From: Seminavis robusta
Taxonomy: Eukaryota > Bacillariophyta > Bacillariophyceae > Naviculales > Naviculaceae
Length of the DNA stretch: 62,840 bases
Assembly (NCBI GenBank): GCA_903772945.1
Contig: CAICTM010000502.1
Coordinates: 1-62,840 of the forward strand
Reading direction: 5' to 3'
This document shows, in pieces, positions 19,772-29,840 of the stretch; within the stretch, counting starts at the first letter, position 1, and each line of letters opens with the position of its first letter. The notes beneath the pieces are model-generated. The model saw only the letters and a program-made list of their open reading frames with translations, had not been told where the DNA came from and ran no database searches. A program made the position numbers and the translations under genes.

Positions 19772-20231
19772 TCACTTGTTGACCTCATCTTTGAAGTGGG
19801 TATACGGCTTGAACTTGACCCGTTCTTTGGCTGCGGTAATGTACTTCTCGCCTGTTTGTATGTTTCTCATTTCTCTGCTTTTGGCATGCACACTCTCAAA
19901 AGAGCCAAAATTGCTAATGGACACCTTCTTCTTGTCTGCCACAGCCTGTGAGTGAAGAAGAGGTGGAAGTTGAGGCTCCATAAAGCAGACCTCCACAGAG
20001 TAGTACGGTATTCGTCAGTCACTCTCTCACCTGAGTGATACTATCAAAAAGAGAAGTTACGATTCTTCTCGATTGGGCTTTTGTCAAATTGTGCTCTTCT
20101 GCAATATTTTCACACAGGTCGCCAAGGTTTAGATTGGATTTGTCTTCCAACGACATCCATCGGCATTGCTTCTGTGACGCCCAGTGTTGGCAGAGCGAGC
20201 GAGCGGCAGAACCTCGAGTTGTTGACAGCAT
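19772..20231 (-). CDS. HU-type (bacterial histone-like) DNA-binding protein with organelle presequence, two exons
   Basis: Exon 1 is 20031-20231 and exon 2 is 19772-19945, separated by an 85-bp intron (minus strand: donor GTGAGA, acceptor CACAG). The joined protein has 124 residues. After the presequence it follows the HU/IHF fold: helices LCENIAEEHNLTKAQSRRIV and SLFDSITQAVADKKKV, strand SISNFGSFE, the DNA-binding arm around REMRNIQTGE, and FKPYTHFKDEVN at the end. The first ~30 residues (MLSTTRGSAARSL...) are rich in Ser, Arg and Ala without acids, like a mitochondrial presequence. A role in compacting organelle DNA is inferred. The splice falls exactly where the HU alignment needs it. The open frame continues upstream without an earlier ATG. 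Confidence 0.88.
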
Positions 20232-20555
20232 GTTTCTTGAGATCGACAATGGCAAGTTGACCTCCTCTATTAGCTAGCTACTACTACTACCGTAATAATG
20301 GATGATCGAATGCCAAATGCCACACAAGACAACAACTGGGAAGTGGAAACAAAAATTATGAAGAATGCGATTTCGAAAAAGAATCCCACGTGATTCACAG
20401 GGCGGGATCTAAAGCGCCACAAAACAAAAAAGCCGTTGCCGTTTTCATCCTTGCAAAAAGAGACAGAAAACGCAGAGATCCACGCTGCGCTGTGCATGTC
20501 TCGCCATTAATCCAAGAATCAATTCTGAGAGTTCTTCTGCTAGTATTGGTTGACA
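20232..20555. other. divergent intergenic region
   Basis: It lies between the HU-type gene and the KAR5-like gene. It has a short CTA-repeat stretch near 20276-20290. No gene seen. Confidence 0.5.
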
Positions 20556-22697
20556 ATGGATGCCTTCATAGTTTCGTCGAATTGGAAAGGACGACACCAT
20601 CAAACCATGCTTCGAGCAATTGCTATCGTTGTCAAGTTGTTTCCGGTCCTTCTCCTTTTGAGTCTAGCATGGCACCGAGGGTGTGCTCAAGAAATCGAAC
20701 TCGGTTCCGAGTCTGAGCAACTGTGGTCCAGCGAAGACATCAACCTATCTGGTGCTCCTTCTTTCTACGGCGCCGCTGTTCCTCGTCGACAACCACAATG
20801 CTGGGTCGAAGCCCTCAAGATTTTTCAACCCAAGAACCAACAAGAAATGGCAATGACTTCAAGGGTCTGCGAGCGAATGGGTCCACAGCATCAAAAAGCG
20901 TTAGCCTTTGAGCTCGCACGTTGTCATTTGGAAGACCTTGGACGTGACATTATTGAGGAAGGCTCCATTCAAGCCAAGAACAAGGAAGGCAGCGTTGTCA
21001 CCGATCCACGGCACTGCATCGCCTTGGGACCCGAAAGTTCTACTTCTGATGATGACAATCAGCAGTTTCCCCATTTACCACACTGTCTCAGAAGCCTCAC
21101 CGAAGCGGGGTCAAACGCATATACATTGTTCTTTGGCCAGGTGGTTCAATTGTGCAATCAGTTGACGCAGCAAATGTCCCTTGGCTTTCAACAGCAAGTG
21201 GGCATGCAATTGGCCATCATCACGAAACGAGCCATTCAGCAAATCGGAGAACTGATACAGGGCCAACAAGAGGCTTTTCGAAAAAGAGAAGAGGAAATGC
21301 AGGAATGGACGGCCGCTTTGATGGAGAACTGGAAAGCACAAGTACGTGAGCAAAAGGAGCACTACGAAGCTTTGCTCCGCAATCAGACCTTCCTCCTCGA
21401 AAATCGAACCAAAGAACTGGAGCGTTTGCATTTGGAAAAGCTTGTCTCGGCAACTAGCTTTCTCCAACCTCTGTTGACATTGGAGTCATGGGTTGCGATG
21501 GCCAAGCATGGATACGACCTCTTCGTGTTCACTTTGTACTGGTGCCTTGCGCTCAACGTGGTGTGGTTTGTGACTCGTCCACGCTACTGCCGTTGGTCTC
21601 GAGTGCACCTGTCCGGGCTGTTGCTTCTAGAAAGGATTGCTGAGGTTGCTTGCATCTTTGCCGTGCACAAGGATTTCATGTCGGAAGCCCAGCAGACGAC
21701 ATTGGTCTCTAGCTTACGGCAAACAAGTTTGTGGCTTGGTGTTCTCCTCTATGTGGTTGGAGTTGTCTTCTCCTGCTGTTTTTTTGCTTGGGACAGTACC
21801 GTAGACGAGGATGAATACTCTGATGATGAAGACAACGTACACTATGAAGAATTGACTGACGAGGAAGCTGAGAATGAATCACAGCAACAGAGAGAGGAAA
21901 TGCGTCGGGAGTTCCGCAGCCTCGTGCCGGAAGGCGTCTTGACGCGAAACGAAACTGTCGCTGCATCCAACACTCGGAAAGAAGGAAGTCCTTCTGCGAT
22001 TTTGACTTCACCCTTAGTTGATCCCTTCCTCCGTCGCACTCCTCCCGGGGCTGTGCCATTGGTGGAGCGAATTGAGACGGCATCATCCAGCAGCAGTGGG
22101 GTGCATCAGGACGGTGCTCTGGTGCCCCCCAACACATCAGTTGCTACCATTGTGAGCCCACTTGTGCGGCCCAACTTGCAGGAGAAAGCAAATAGCGAGA
22201 CTAAAAAGCATCTCAGCCGCGAGACTCGTACCTTCAACAACAGCAGTACTGGTAGTCCCACTGCGACGGCGGCACAAGGAGTTTTGAACGTTACTGAAAG
22301 CTTGACCGAAAACGGGAGTCCGATTGCTTCATCTCTGAAGATCACGGCACGTAGCCCCAAGAAGCGGTCTGTGGACGAGACTGAGTGCGACGATGATGCG
22401 GGCGATGACCGTTCGCCTGAATCTTTGAAGCCTGGAGCCAAGCGTCGCCGCATCGACGAAGCCAAGAATGATTTCAACCATTGTCACAGCAATCACAGCC
22501 ATGGCAATACGGACAGTGACTCTGACGAAGGATACCACACAGCCAAGGAAGATCGGGTTGACACGGAAGAAGTCGAGATGTTTGAGAACGAGCACGACAC
22601 CGACGACGAGTCCACCAAGCTGGCAGAGGAAGACGCTGAGCCCATTGATGACGACATGGAGGAGGTTGATGACGAAGATGTGATTGTCACCGTTTAA
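20556..22697 (+). CDS. GEX1 / Brambleberry / KAR5-type nuclear fusion protein
   Basis: A 713-residue protein with the signature of the karyogamy family. A signal peptide (best from the internal Met18) precedes a Cys-rich domain with CW at 82-83 and the series CWVEAL, VCERM, ELARCHLEDLGR, RHC, HCLRSL and FFGQVVQLCNQL, the spacing seen in GEX1/KAR5. A long coiled coil (about 215-300) follows, then two TM segments (about 321-340 and 392-412). The C-terminal 300 residues are acidic and Ser-rich with basic clusters (PKKR, KRRR). In plants, fish and yeast these proteins sit in the nuclear envelope/ER and are needed for gamete or pronuclear fusion. The open frame begins at TTG 20550; the first ATG is 20556. 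A sexual-stage role here is inference. Confidence 0.8.
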   Translation: MDAFIVSSNWKGRHHQTMLRAIAIVVKLFPVLLLLSLAWHRGCAQEIELGSESEQLWSSEDINLSGAPSFYGAAVPRRQPQCWVEALKIFQPKNQQEMAMTSRVCERMGPQHQKALAFELARCHLEDLGRDIIEEGSIQAKNKEGSVVTDPRHCIALGPESSTSDDDNQQFPHLPHCLRSLTEAGSNAYTLFFGQVVQLCNQLTQQMSLGFQQQVGMQLAIITKRAIQQIGELIQGQQEAFRKREEEMQEWTAALMENWKAQVREQKEHYEALLRNQTFLLENRTKELERLHLEKLVSATSFLQPLLTLESWVAMAKHGYDLFVFTLYWCLALNVVWFVTRPRYCRWSRVHLSGLLLLERIAEVACIFAVHKDFMSEAQQTTLVSSLRQTSLWLGVLLYVVGVVFSCCFFAWDSTVDEDEYSDDEDNVHYEELTDEEAENESQQQREEMRREFRSLVPEGVLTRNETVAASNTRKEGSPSAILTSPLVDPFLRRTPPGAVPLVERIETASSSSSGVHQDGALVPPNTSVATIVSPLVRPNLQEKANSETKKHLSRETRTFNNSSTGSPTATAAQGVLNVTESLTENGSPIASSLKITARSPKKRSVDETECDDDAGDDRSPESLKPGAKRRRIDEAKNDFNHCHSNHSHGNTDSDSDEGYHTAKEDRVDTEEVEMFENEHDTDDESTKLAEEDAEPIDDDMEEVDDEDVIVTV

Positions 22698-22888
22698 TGC
22701 AAGCACGGCAGAGGCAAAGCAGCAGATGCGCTGCGAACCGAGGAACAGCAGACGAGAGATAATGGGCAGGGTGGGTGAACTGCATGGATACAACACGATT
22801 ATTTACAGAGTAGTTAATTAAAAGATATAATAATCCGCATGATTGAGCACTAGCTTATACGGTACTGCATTTGTACGGTAGCTGAAGT

Positions 22889-24706
22889 TCATTCAAAGAA
22901 ATGGTGAGGTACCTCCTCGATAAGCCACAGTGCCAACGAAAGCCAATCTGGCAGCCCCCTCCCCTCCCACAGGCTTGCTAGTATCCCGACACACTCTGCT
23001 TTCGTCATGTTGTGAAGCGCTGGCGAGAATATCAGCTTTTTCATCCGGTTTCTGTTTTCGTAAGCAGAGATCTGCTCCAGTTGACCCACAGTAGCTATTG
23101 GCTCCGGGTAAGGATCATCAAAATCATACGCTACCCCTGCGATTGCGAGTTCTTCCAATTCCCAGTTCGCTGACATTGAAGATGCTATGCTGTCAATGGC
23201 ATCGTGGAATCCGGGAGCAGACGCGTCAGGTGTGAATATCTTGAAGGTTTTAAGTGTCCACTTCTCTATGTTGGTATTCCCTGCAGCTTCGAACAAAGCG
23301 TACGGAGTTTCGTCAACGTAGTACATCCATTGTAGACTTGCTAGGCATACGTCGTAGTGCAAGCACTCAAAGACTTTGGATTCTAGGGATCCCTCTTCTG
23401 TCATGCAACTGACTGAAGTCAACGACAAATGTTGCAAGTGACAGTTCTTGTCTTTTATAAGCCTGACCAAACAGTCGATGTCCGCCTCGAAGAGATCGCA
23501 CCGAAAGAGATCCAACCGTGTGAGGGACAATTGGCTCAAAGCGGTTGTCAGACCCCTTTCCAAGCGTGCCAACATTCCGGTTGAGATGGTGACAGAGGAT
23601 AAGGAGCATTCTTGAAGTCCTTCATCCACACTGCCAATGTGCTTGTCAACATCATCCGTGTCAGTACCCCAGCATAGCAAGCCGAGACTTTCCAAGCAAG
23701 GAAGTGTCAAGAGGTCTCGCAAATCCTGCCCGCGAAAGGCATCCAATCCATGAATTCGCAAGTGGTTGATTGCTAGATGATTGTGTTTGAGGGCATTCAG
23801 TAGCTTTTTGATGGACAACGCGTCAAAGCCACAGTCGTGAATGTCGAGCGAGGTTGTTGCCGCATCCCCACGTCCTACCAGTCCCCACAGCAGGCCATCC
23901 ATGGGCGAGCAGCCAATGTCGGAATGTTGGAACGATACTTCCGTGAGCTTGAGTCTTTGGACTGCCGAGTTTGGGGAAGACAAGAACGTTGACATCATTT
24001 TGCTCCATCCACTCAAGTCCAAATGTCGGATTCTCCTCGCGCTGGGAGATTGTTCCAACTTTTCCAGGATTGTGGATAGATTTGATTCAAACTCCTTTTT
24101 GGATTGTGACTCCTGACAAAACAATCGGAGAGTTTCAATGGAATGGTTTTCGGGCCAAGTAGATTGTGCCAATTGTTCCGTCAATCCACGGAGCTCAAGT
24201 TCCCGACAAGACGACAAGCAATCGTAATTTTCAGGCATGGAATCCATGGTAGCATCACTGGGGGATCCAATCTGAATTCTCTCTATAGAATTGTTCTGCT
24301 TGGCTGCCTCCAGTAGCGTTTGACTGATTTCCTTCGAGTTGGCTAGATCGGACCCCCCTCCGATCATGAGCAATCGCAGCGACGGGTTGTGGGAGATGAA
24401 ATAGCAGAGATCCTGCAAGGTTTCGGCGGACATGGATTGTTCCTCCTCATCGCAGAGCTCAATCGTAAGATTTTCAATCAACGTGTTGCACCGGAGAGCC
24501 TCGCCAACAAACTCTAGTGCCTCCTTGGAACTGCACTGGCTAAAGTCGAGATTTAGTGTGACGGGCAAGTCGGTTGCATTCTTGCTGTATCTCAACAGTT
24601 TCCTGGCAAGAGCCACACTGATCAAAGCAGCTGGTGCCTCACTGATAGCGCCACCATCCTCATCATCCTGGACATTATTTCTAGCCTGAAAGTTGTTGTC
24701 TGCCAT
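22889..24706 (-). CDS. leucine-rich repeat protein (ribonuclease-inhibitor-like)
   Basis: A 605-residue, probably cytosolic, protein made of irregular LRRs. Examples of repeat cores are LNLDFSQC, LTIELCD, LRLFCQES, IRHLDLSGWS, LDIHDCGF, LGLLCWG, LTRLDLFRCDLF and LQHLSLTSVSC, each followed by a helix-like segment, as in RNI-type LRRs. There is no signal peptide, TM segment, kinase or NB-ARC domain. Such proteins are numerous in diatoms and usually have unknown partners. The open frame begins with TTG at 24712; the ATG at 24706 (MADNN) is chosen. No intron is required. Confidence 0.8.
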   Translation of the reverse strand: MADNNFQARNNVQDDEDGGAISEAPAALISVALARKLLRYSKNATDLPVTLNLDFSQCSSKEALEFVGEALRCNTLIENLTIELCDEEEQSMSAETLQDLCYFISHNPSLRLLMIGGGSDLANSKEISQTLLEAAKQNNSIERIQIGSPSDATMDSMPENYDCLSSCRELELRGLTEQLAQSTWPENHSIETLRLFCQESQSKKEFESNLSTILEKLEQSPSARRIRHLDLSGWSKMMSTFLSSPNSAVQRLKLTEVSFQHSDIGCSPMDGLLWGLVGRGDAATTSLDIHDCGFDALSIKKLLNALKHNHLAINHLRIHGLDAFRGQDLRDLLTLPCLESLGLLCWGTDTDDVDKHIGSVDEGLQECSLSSVTISTGMLARLERGLTTALSQLSLTRLDLFRCDLFEADIDCLVRLIKDKNCHLQHLSLTSVSCMTEEGSLESKVFECLHYDVCLASLQWMYYVDETPYALFEAAGNTNIEKWTLKTFKIFTPDASAPGFHDAIDSIASSMSANWELEELAIAGVAYDFDDPYPEPIATVGQLEQISAYENRNRMKKLIFSPALHNMTKAECVGILASLWEGRGLPDWLSLALWLIEEVPHHFFE

Positions 24707-25134
24707 GGCCAATCAATCAAGATGCGTTGGTCCTCAATTCCTGAAAGAGGACGAGTGACATGGATCCTTGGAAGCAACAGAAGCGGTAAGGAGGCCAAAC
24801 TAGCGTTTTTCCGCGAAACTCTTGGTTTTGACTAAAACAAAAAAGAATTTGGCGAGCAAACCACAAGAACACTGGGGCCTTTAATTAATAAATCATCCAT
24901 GAACAAATAGACTTAATCAAATGTACGACTCACGATTAAGAAGCAGTTTCCGATCCAAAAAAACAAACAAAACCACGAATATCACGGAAAAAAGCGATTT
25001 TGGCCAATTCCCAAACGGTCCGGCTTTTGCGCGATTTGTACCGTGGTGAGGAGTACAAAACCCTGTCCCTACTGAAAAACGGCTGACGTCACCCGTCCAC
25101 TCAGCAAAGAACTTCCATCTCATCCATCTCCACC
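24707..25134. other. divergent intergenic region
   Basis: It lies between divergent genes and is likely to hold two promoters. No gene seen. Confidence 0.5.
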
Positions 25135-27509
25135 ATGACGACAACATTATCGCGTGTTGCCACAACGACAACACCCATTTCAACCAGACGACTCCACATT
25201 TTTCATCACCAACACACTGCCATGGTGACAATGATGGGACGAAGACGCTATGCTTCCACTGCTTTGTTAGCCTTGACAGCCTCGTATTCTGTGCAGAGCT
25301 TTTCCGCTTCCAGTTCGGCCAATTCCAGAATTATTCGCCCTTTCACAACCAGCAGCTCTGCTGGTATTTTTGGCGTTCGAGGTGGCTCGACACAACAAGA
25401 TCCAAGAAGAATCCACCAAGCACTCTTTAGTAGCAGCGCCACAGAATCGCCCGAAGCAACAACTGTAGTGGAAGAGACCATGACAACAACGACCATGACA
25501 CCTGCTGCCAAGTTGGAAGCTCTCAGGAGCAAGATGAAGGAACTTGATTTGGATGTTTATCTTGTTCCTTCGGGTGATCCTCACTTAAGCGAGTACACCC
25601 CGGATGCCTACAAACGCCGTGGATTCATTTCGGGGTTTGGAGGCTCGGCTGGGACGGCTGTCATTAGTCATGAGGATGCTCGTCTGTGGACGGACTCTCG
25701 CTACTGGAACGAAGCGGGACTGCAGCTGGACCCTGACTGTTGGACACTCATGAAGAGTGGGCAGTCCAAAGTCGACACGATTTCCAAACACTTGGCCAAG
25801 GCAGCCACGGCCAAATACACCGAAACACAAAAGCCATTGCGAGTGGGATTGGATCCTTACGTCCACGCTGCCTCGTATCCAAAAGAATTGACCGATGCAT
25901 TCAAGGAGGCTGCAAAAGACGAACTCGCGGACGAAGATCTCAAAATTGCTGAAATTGATACCAGCCATCCCAATTTGATCGACCCCGTTTGGGGCGATGC
26001 TCGTCCTCCCATTCCAACGTCTCCCTTTCAAGTACATCCTTTGGAGTATGCTGGAAAGTCAGTGGAGGAAAAAGTAGCCGATATCCGCAAGGAAATGGAA
26101 TCCAAAAAAGCGACGTTGACCGTCTTTTGTGCGTTGGATGATGTGGCTTATTTGCTCAATGTGAGAGCACAAGGAGATATTGAAACTTGTCCAGTGTAAG
26201 TGCATCCACGATGTTTGTTTTCGGTTCCGTTCAACTCTGAAAAATCTTAATCACCATTACTTACTTGTACCTTATTGATTGATGCTGTTGCAGTGGAATT
26301 GCATATGCCACCGTGTCACAAGATGCCGTCACTCTGTACTGTGATGCCGCCAAAATCCAGTCGGACGAACTCAAGCAACATTTGAAGGACGTGACAATCA
26401 AACCCTACGATGATGTAGTCGGGGATGTCAGGAAGCATTGCGAGGAAAGCTCCAAAAATCGTGTGTGGATCGACAAAAAGAACGCCAACCTGGCCATTTC
26501 CAGTTGTGTTCCAGAGAAACAAATGATTGACAAACAAAACGCTGTTACACCCATGAAAGCCTGCAAGAACGAGGCAGAAATACAGGGAATGCGTCAGGCA
26601 CATATCGTAGATGGTGCTGCCATGGCCCATTTCATGAGTTGGTTGGAACAAACCATTGTGGTCGAAGGAAAGAAAGTCAGTGAAGTGGAGGTAGACTTGA
26701 AGCTCACTGGCTTCCGTGCCCAACAACCGGGATTCAAGGAAGTGAGTTTCCCAACCATCGCCGGTGTTGGCGCCAACGGCGCCATTATCCACTACCGTGC
26801 CGAGGAAGGCACCGATCTCTTAAAGTATCTGGATGCGGAGACTCCCATTCTGATTGATTCGGGAGGTCAATACACATATGGAACCACAGATGTCACACGC
26901 ACTTGGCATTTTGGTGCGGCATCAGAGGAGTTCATCGACTACTACACTCGTGTCCTGAAAGGCAACATCGGTCTCGATCGCATGGTTTTTCCCGAGAACA
27001 CACCTGGATTTGTGCTCGATGTCTTTGCCCGAAAGTCTCTTTGGGAGGCTGGAAAAGATTATGGACACGGCACGGGTCATGGTGTTGGAAGTGCACTGCT
27101 GGTGCACGAGGGTCCCCATAGCATTTCTCCTCGATTCGCCAACAAGGAGGGTCTTAAGAGGGGCATGGTGGTCAGCAACGAACCTGGCTACTACGAAGAC
27201 GGCAACTTTGGGATCCGCATTGAAAATTTGATTGAAATTCAATACGTAGACCCAAAGCACGACGAGGAAGCGCCGGAAGGGGACGACGAACCCAAGTCTG
27301 CGGAGAAGAAGTTTCTCAAGTTTGCCAAGCTCACCATGATTCCAATTCAGAAAAATCTCATCAAGAAAGACTTGATGAGCGACGAGGAGTTTGACTGGCT
27401 TGACGACTACCACCAAGAGGTTTGGGCCAAGGTGTCGCCTCTTTTGGAAAAGGATAGCCCTGGTTGGAAGTGGCTGGAAAAGAGCTGCGCCAAGATCGAA
27501 AGGAAGTAA
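25135..27509 (+). CDS. Xaa-Pro aminopeptidase (aminopeptidase P, M24B), one intron
   Basis: Exons 25135-26195 and 26294-27509 flank a 98-bp intron (GTAAGT...TTGCAG), giving 758 residues. The intron splits the codon for V354, and the join reads CPVGIAYATVS in frame. The protein has two N-terminal creatinase-like domains (about 115-440) and a C-terminal pita-bread M24 domain. Metal ligands are recognisable as D542 (LIDSGG), D553 (GTTDVTR), H616 (GHGTGHGVG), E650 (SNEPGYYE) and E664 (IRIEN). It should remove N-terminal residues preceding proline. The first ~75 residues form a presequence with a hydrophobic stretch ending ASYSVQSFSAS, compatible with organelle, possibly plastid, targeting. The start is in a good context (CACC before ATG). 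Confidence 0.93.
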
Positions 27510-27958
27510 GCTGAAGGGACGGAATGGAAAAACCATTGAAGAGCTCAGCTAATTTTGTAAATAAAAAGCGCAGTATTAAGATCTTCTACCGACGAAACCT
27601 AGCTAGCTAGCTAGGTACCATACTAGCTACCAGGTAGTGAAAACGTTTGGGTTGAGAGACACTGAGCATACATGTAACATGTATTATGGCTTCAACACTC
27701 ACTCTGGTACCGCCAGCGCTGGTACCAGTGTACGTACCGTATCTCAGATTATGTTTTTCGCCTCATTTATTGAATAATTCGTCTCTCTTGCCGGTCATAA
27801 ATCCTGAGAAAGATACTGTCCGACCATCCAAATAAAGATTTAACAGGATCCAACCAGAATCTTAATGTCAGACATCCCATTATCCCATTACTCGAGTGAG
27901 TATCGCATTGAACTTACTGGTAGTATTGATCATCGTCCCTGACTTGAGGCTTGAAAGG
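27510..27958. other. intergenic
   Basis: No gene seen. It has a (CTAG)4 run at 27599-27614 and palindromic GGTACC sites. Confidence 0.5.
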
Positions 27959-29428
27959 ATGATGTTGACAGCGCGACCATGGGCTGTTGTTGTTGCTCTT
28001 GCTCTTGCTGCAATATGCAGGGCCGATCCAGTGGTTCCAAATCTCAAGACGCCTCCCATGGGCTGGATGAGTTGGCTGCGCTTCGAGTGTCAGACAAAGT
28101 GTAGCGCATGGCCAAAAGCTTGCATCAATGAAGACCTCTTTGTCACCATGGCAGATGCCTTGGTCGAAGGCGGGTTTGCCCAGGCTGGATATACACAAGT
28201 GTCGATTGATGACTGTTGGTCCAACGGTCGTGATCCAAACACTCGACGTCTCCGTGCCGATCCAGATCGTTTCCCTCACGGTATTCCATACCTAGTGCAG
28301 TACATGGAGCAAAGAAACCTGACTCTGGGTATTTATGCAGATAGTGGTCGCAAGACTTGTGCCAATTTCGAGGGGACCTATGGATACGAAGAGCTTGATG
28401 CAGAGACATTTATTCAGTGGGGAGTATCCTACGTCAAGATGGATGCGTGCAACATGCCAGATCCAACTTTTCGAACAAGAATGTACACCCGCTTTGGAGA
28501 TGCTCTCCAACAGGCCCAGAGAAAAACTGGAATTGGTTTGATCTACAGTTGCAGTTGGGCTGTTTATTTTGGAAAGAACGAATCCACTCGGCCGCTGACC
28601 GGACTGTACCATGAGGCTGGCTGCAACACTTGGCGTAATTTTCACGACATTGGCAATTCCTGGAAATCACTCTACAGTATCATTATGCATTGGGCAGACT
28701 ACTGGAGCGATCTACAAAAGAAGCCAAGCGGTACTTTCAACGATGCGGACATGTTGCTGGTCGGGGACATGAGCAATGACCATGGTGGGCTGTCCGTCGA
28801 ACAAGCCAGGTTGCAATTCGGGTTCTGGGCCATGATAGCAAGCCCTCTGTTCATTGGAGCTGATGTTCGGTCCATGTCCCCTGTATACCGCGACATTTTG
28901 CTGAATCAGCGCGTCATTGCCATCAATCAAGATGTCAGTGGCCGGCAGGCCGATTGTGTTCTCGGATGCAGCGGGGCTCCGGCTGAAAGTAACACAGGCA
29001 AAATGGCAGCGAGTACCAACCTGCAAGTGTGGTTCAAATCAGTCACAACAACCACTACTACATCGAATAAGGCCAGTATGGCAATTGCCTTCTTCAACCT
29101 CAACAATGGCTCGACCCCGAATAATCAGTCTGCAACACTCAACATTACGTATCAATTCAGTGCGCGCAGGAGCCAAATTGGGGAGTGCTTTGACTTGTGG
29201 AGTGCTTCCACAGTAGACTTGTGCAACCAAGGGAGAGGGGGTTCGTCGGAATACTGGGAGATTCGAGTTGTCCGCGTTGACGACGATACTGATTTCGATG
29301 GCAACACAAAAGATGATCCAATGGTTCACGTGTCAGTGGCAGCCTTGAATATGCCGCCAACATGTCACAGGCTGCTCCGCATCGACTCTCATTCTGATGA
29401 TCAAATTCAACCTCTGCTATTCTCATAG
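27959..29428 (+). CDS. secreted alpha-galactosidase / alpha-N-acetylgalactosaminidase (GH27)
   Basis: A 489-residue retaining glycosidase of clan GH-D. The signal peptide is MMLTARPWAVVVALALAAICRA, then TPPMGWMSWLRFECQ starts the barrel. The nucleophile is D162 in YVKMDAC and the acid/base is D230 in WRNFHDIGNSW, both placed as in lysosomal alpha-galactosidase A. The motif GTFNDADMLLVGD and the strand QFGFWAMIASPLFIGADVR are also typical. The C-terminal ~130 residues form the expected beta domain. It should release terminal alpha-galactosyl (or GalNAc) residues in the secretory path, vacuole or outside. The open frame begins at GTG 27896; the ATG pair at 27959 gives the clean signal peptide. 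No intron. Confidence 0.93.
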   Translation: MMLTARPWAVVVALALAAICRADPVVPNLKTPPMGWMSWLRFECQTKCSAWPKACINEDLFVTMADALVEGGFAQAGYTQVSIDDCWSNGRDPNTRRLRADPDRFPHGIPYLVQYMEQRNLTLGIYADSGRKTCANFEGTYGYEELDAETFIQWGVSYVKMDACNMPDPTFRTRMYTRFGDALQQAQRKTGIGLIYSCSWAVYFGKNESTRPLTGLYHEAGCNTWRNFHDIGNSWKSLYSIIMHWADYWSDLQKKPSGTFNDADMLLVGDMSNDHGGLSVEQARLQFGFWAMIASPLFIGADVRSMSPVYRDILLNQRVIAINQDVSGRQADCVLGCSGAPAESNTGKMAASTNLQVWFKSVTTTTTTSNKASMAIAFFNLNNGSTPNNQSATLNITYQFSARRSQIGECFDLWSASTVDLCNQGRGGSSEYWEIRVVRVDDDTDFDGNTKDDPMVHVSVAALNMPPTCHRLLRIDSHSDDQIQPLLFS

Positions 29429-29840
29429 GCTCAGAAATCAGGGGAAAGATTGTAGCAGCATACAACATGCACGCTGATGGGACCAGTATGCGCTGGAGAC
29501 CTGTCGGTGAGATCGGCTGGTGCAGTACGAGGTGGGACAGCTACCAGATACGCCGCGACGCGTACCTGGTAGGTCTGGCCAGGCACCAGCAAGATGTTTT
29601 TCATTTGTAATGATCTCCTAGTCCTAGCGTTGTCATTTTGGTCTTGCCCGTTTGGCATAAGCTACGAAGCTAGCTGATGGGAGCAATGAATTTCTATAGC
29701 CCGCTAGAAAGATTACTTTGTCAGTATAAAGAAGTACACAATTGAGGGTAATCTACGCAAGATAGAGAGCCAACCATCTCGGTTGAGCTGAGTTCGAAGC
29801 ACCTTGTTGCCTCTGCGAACAAATAATATGGAGGAGTGAA
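29429..29840. other. intergenic between convergent genes
   Basis: Probable 3' UTRs. No gene seen. Confidence 0.5.

Noticed and set aside
26196-26293. Frameshift in the aminopeptidase gene
   Set aside because: The break has perfect GT/AG signals and the spliced join restores the protein, so it is an intron.
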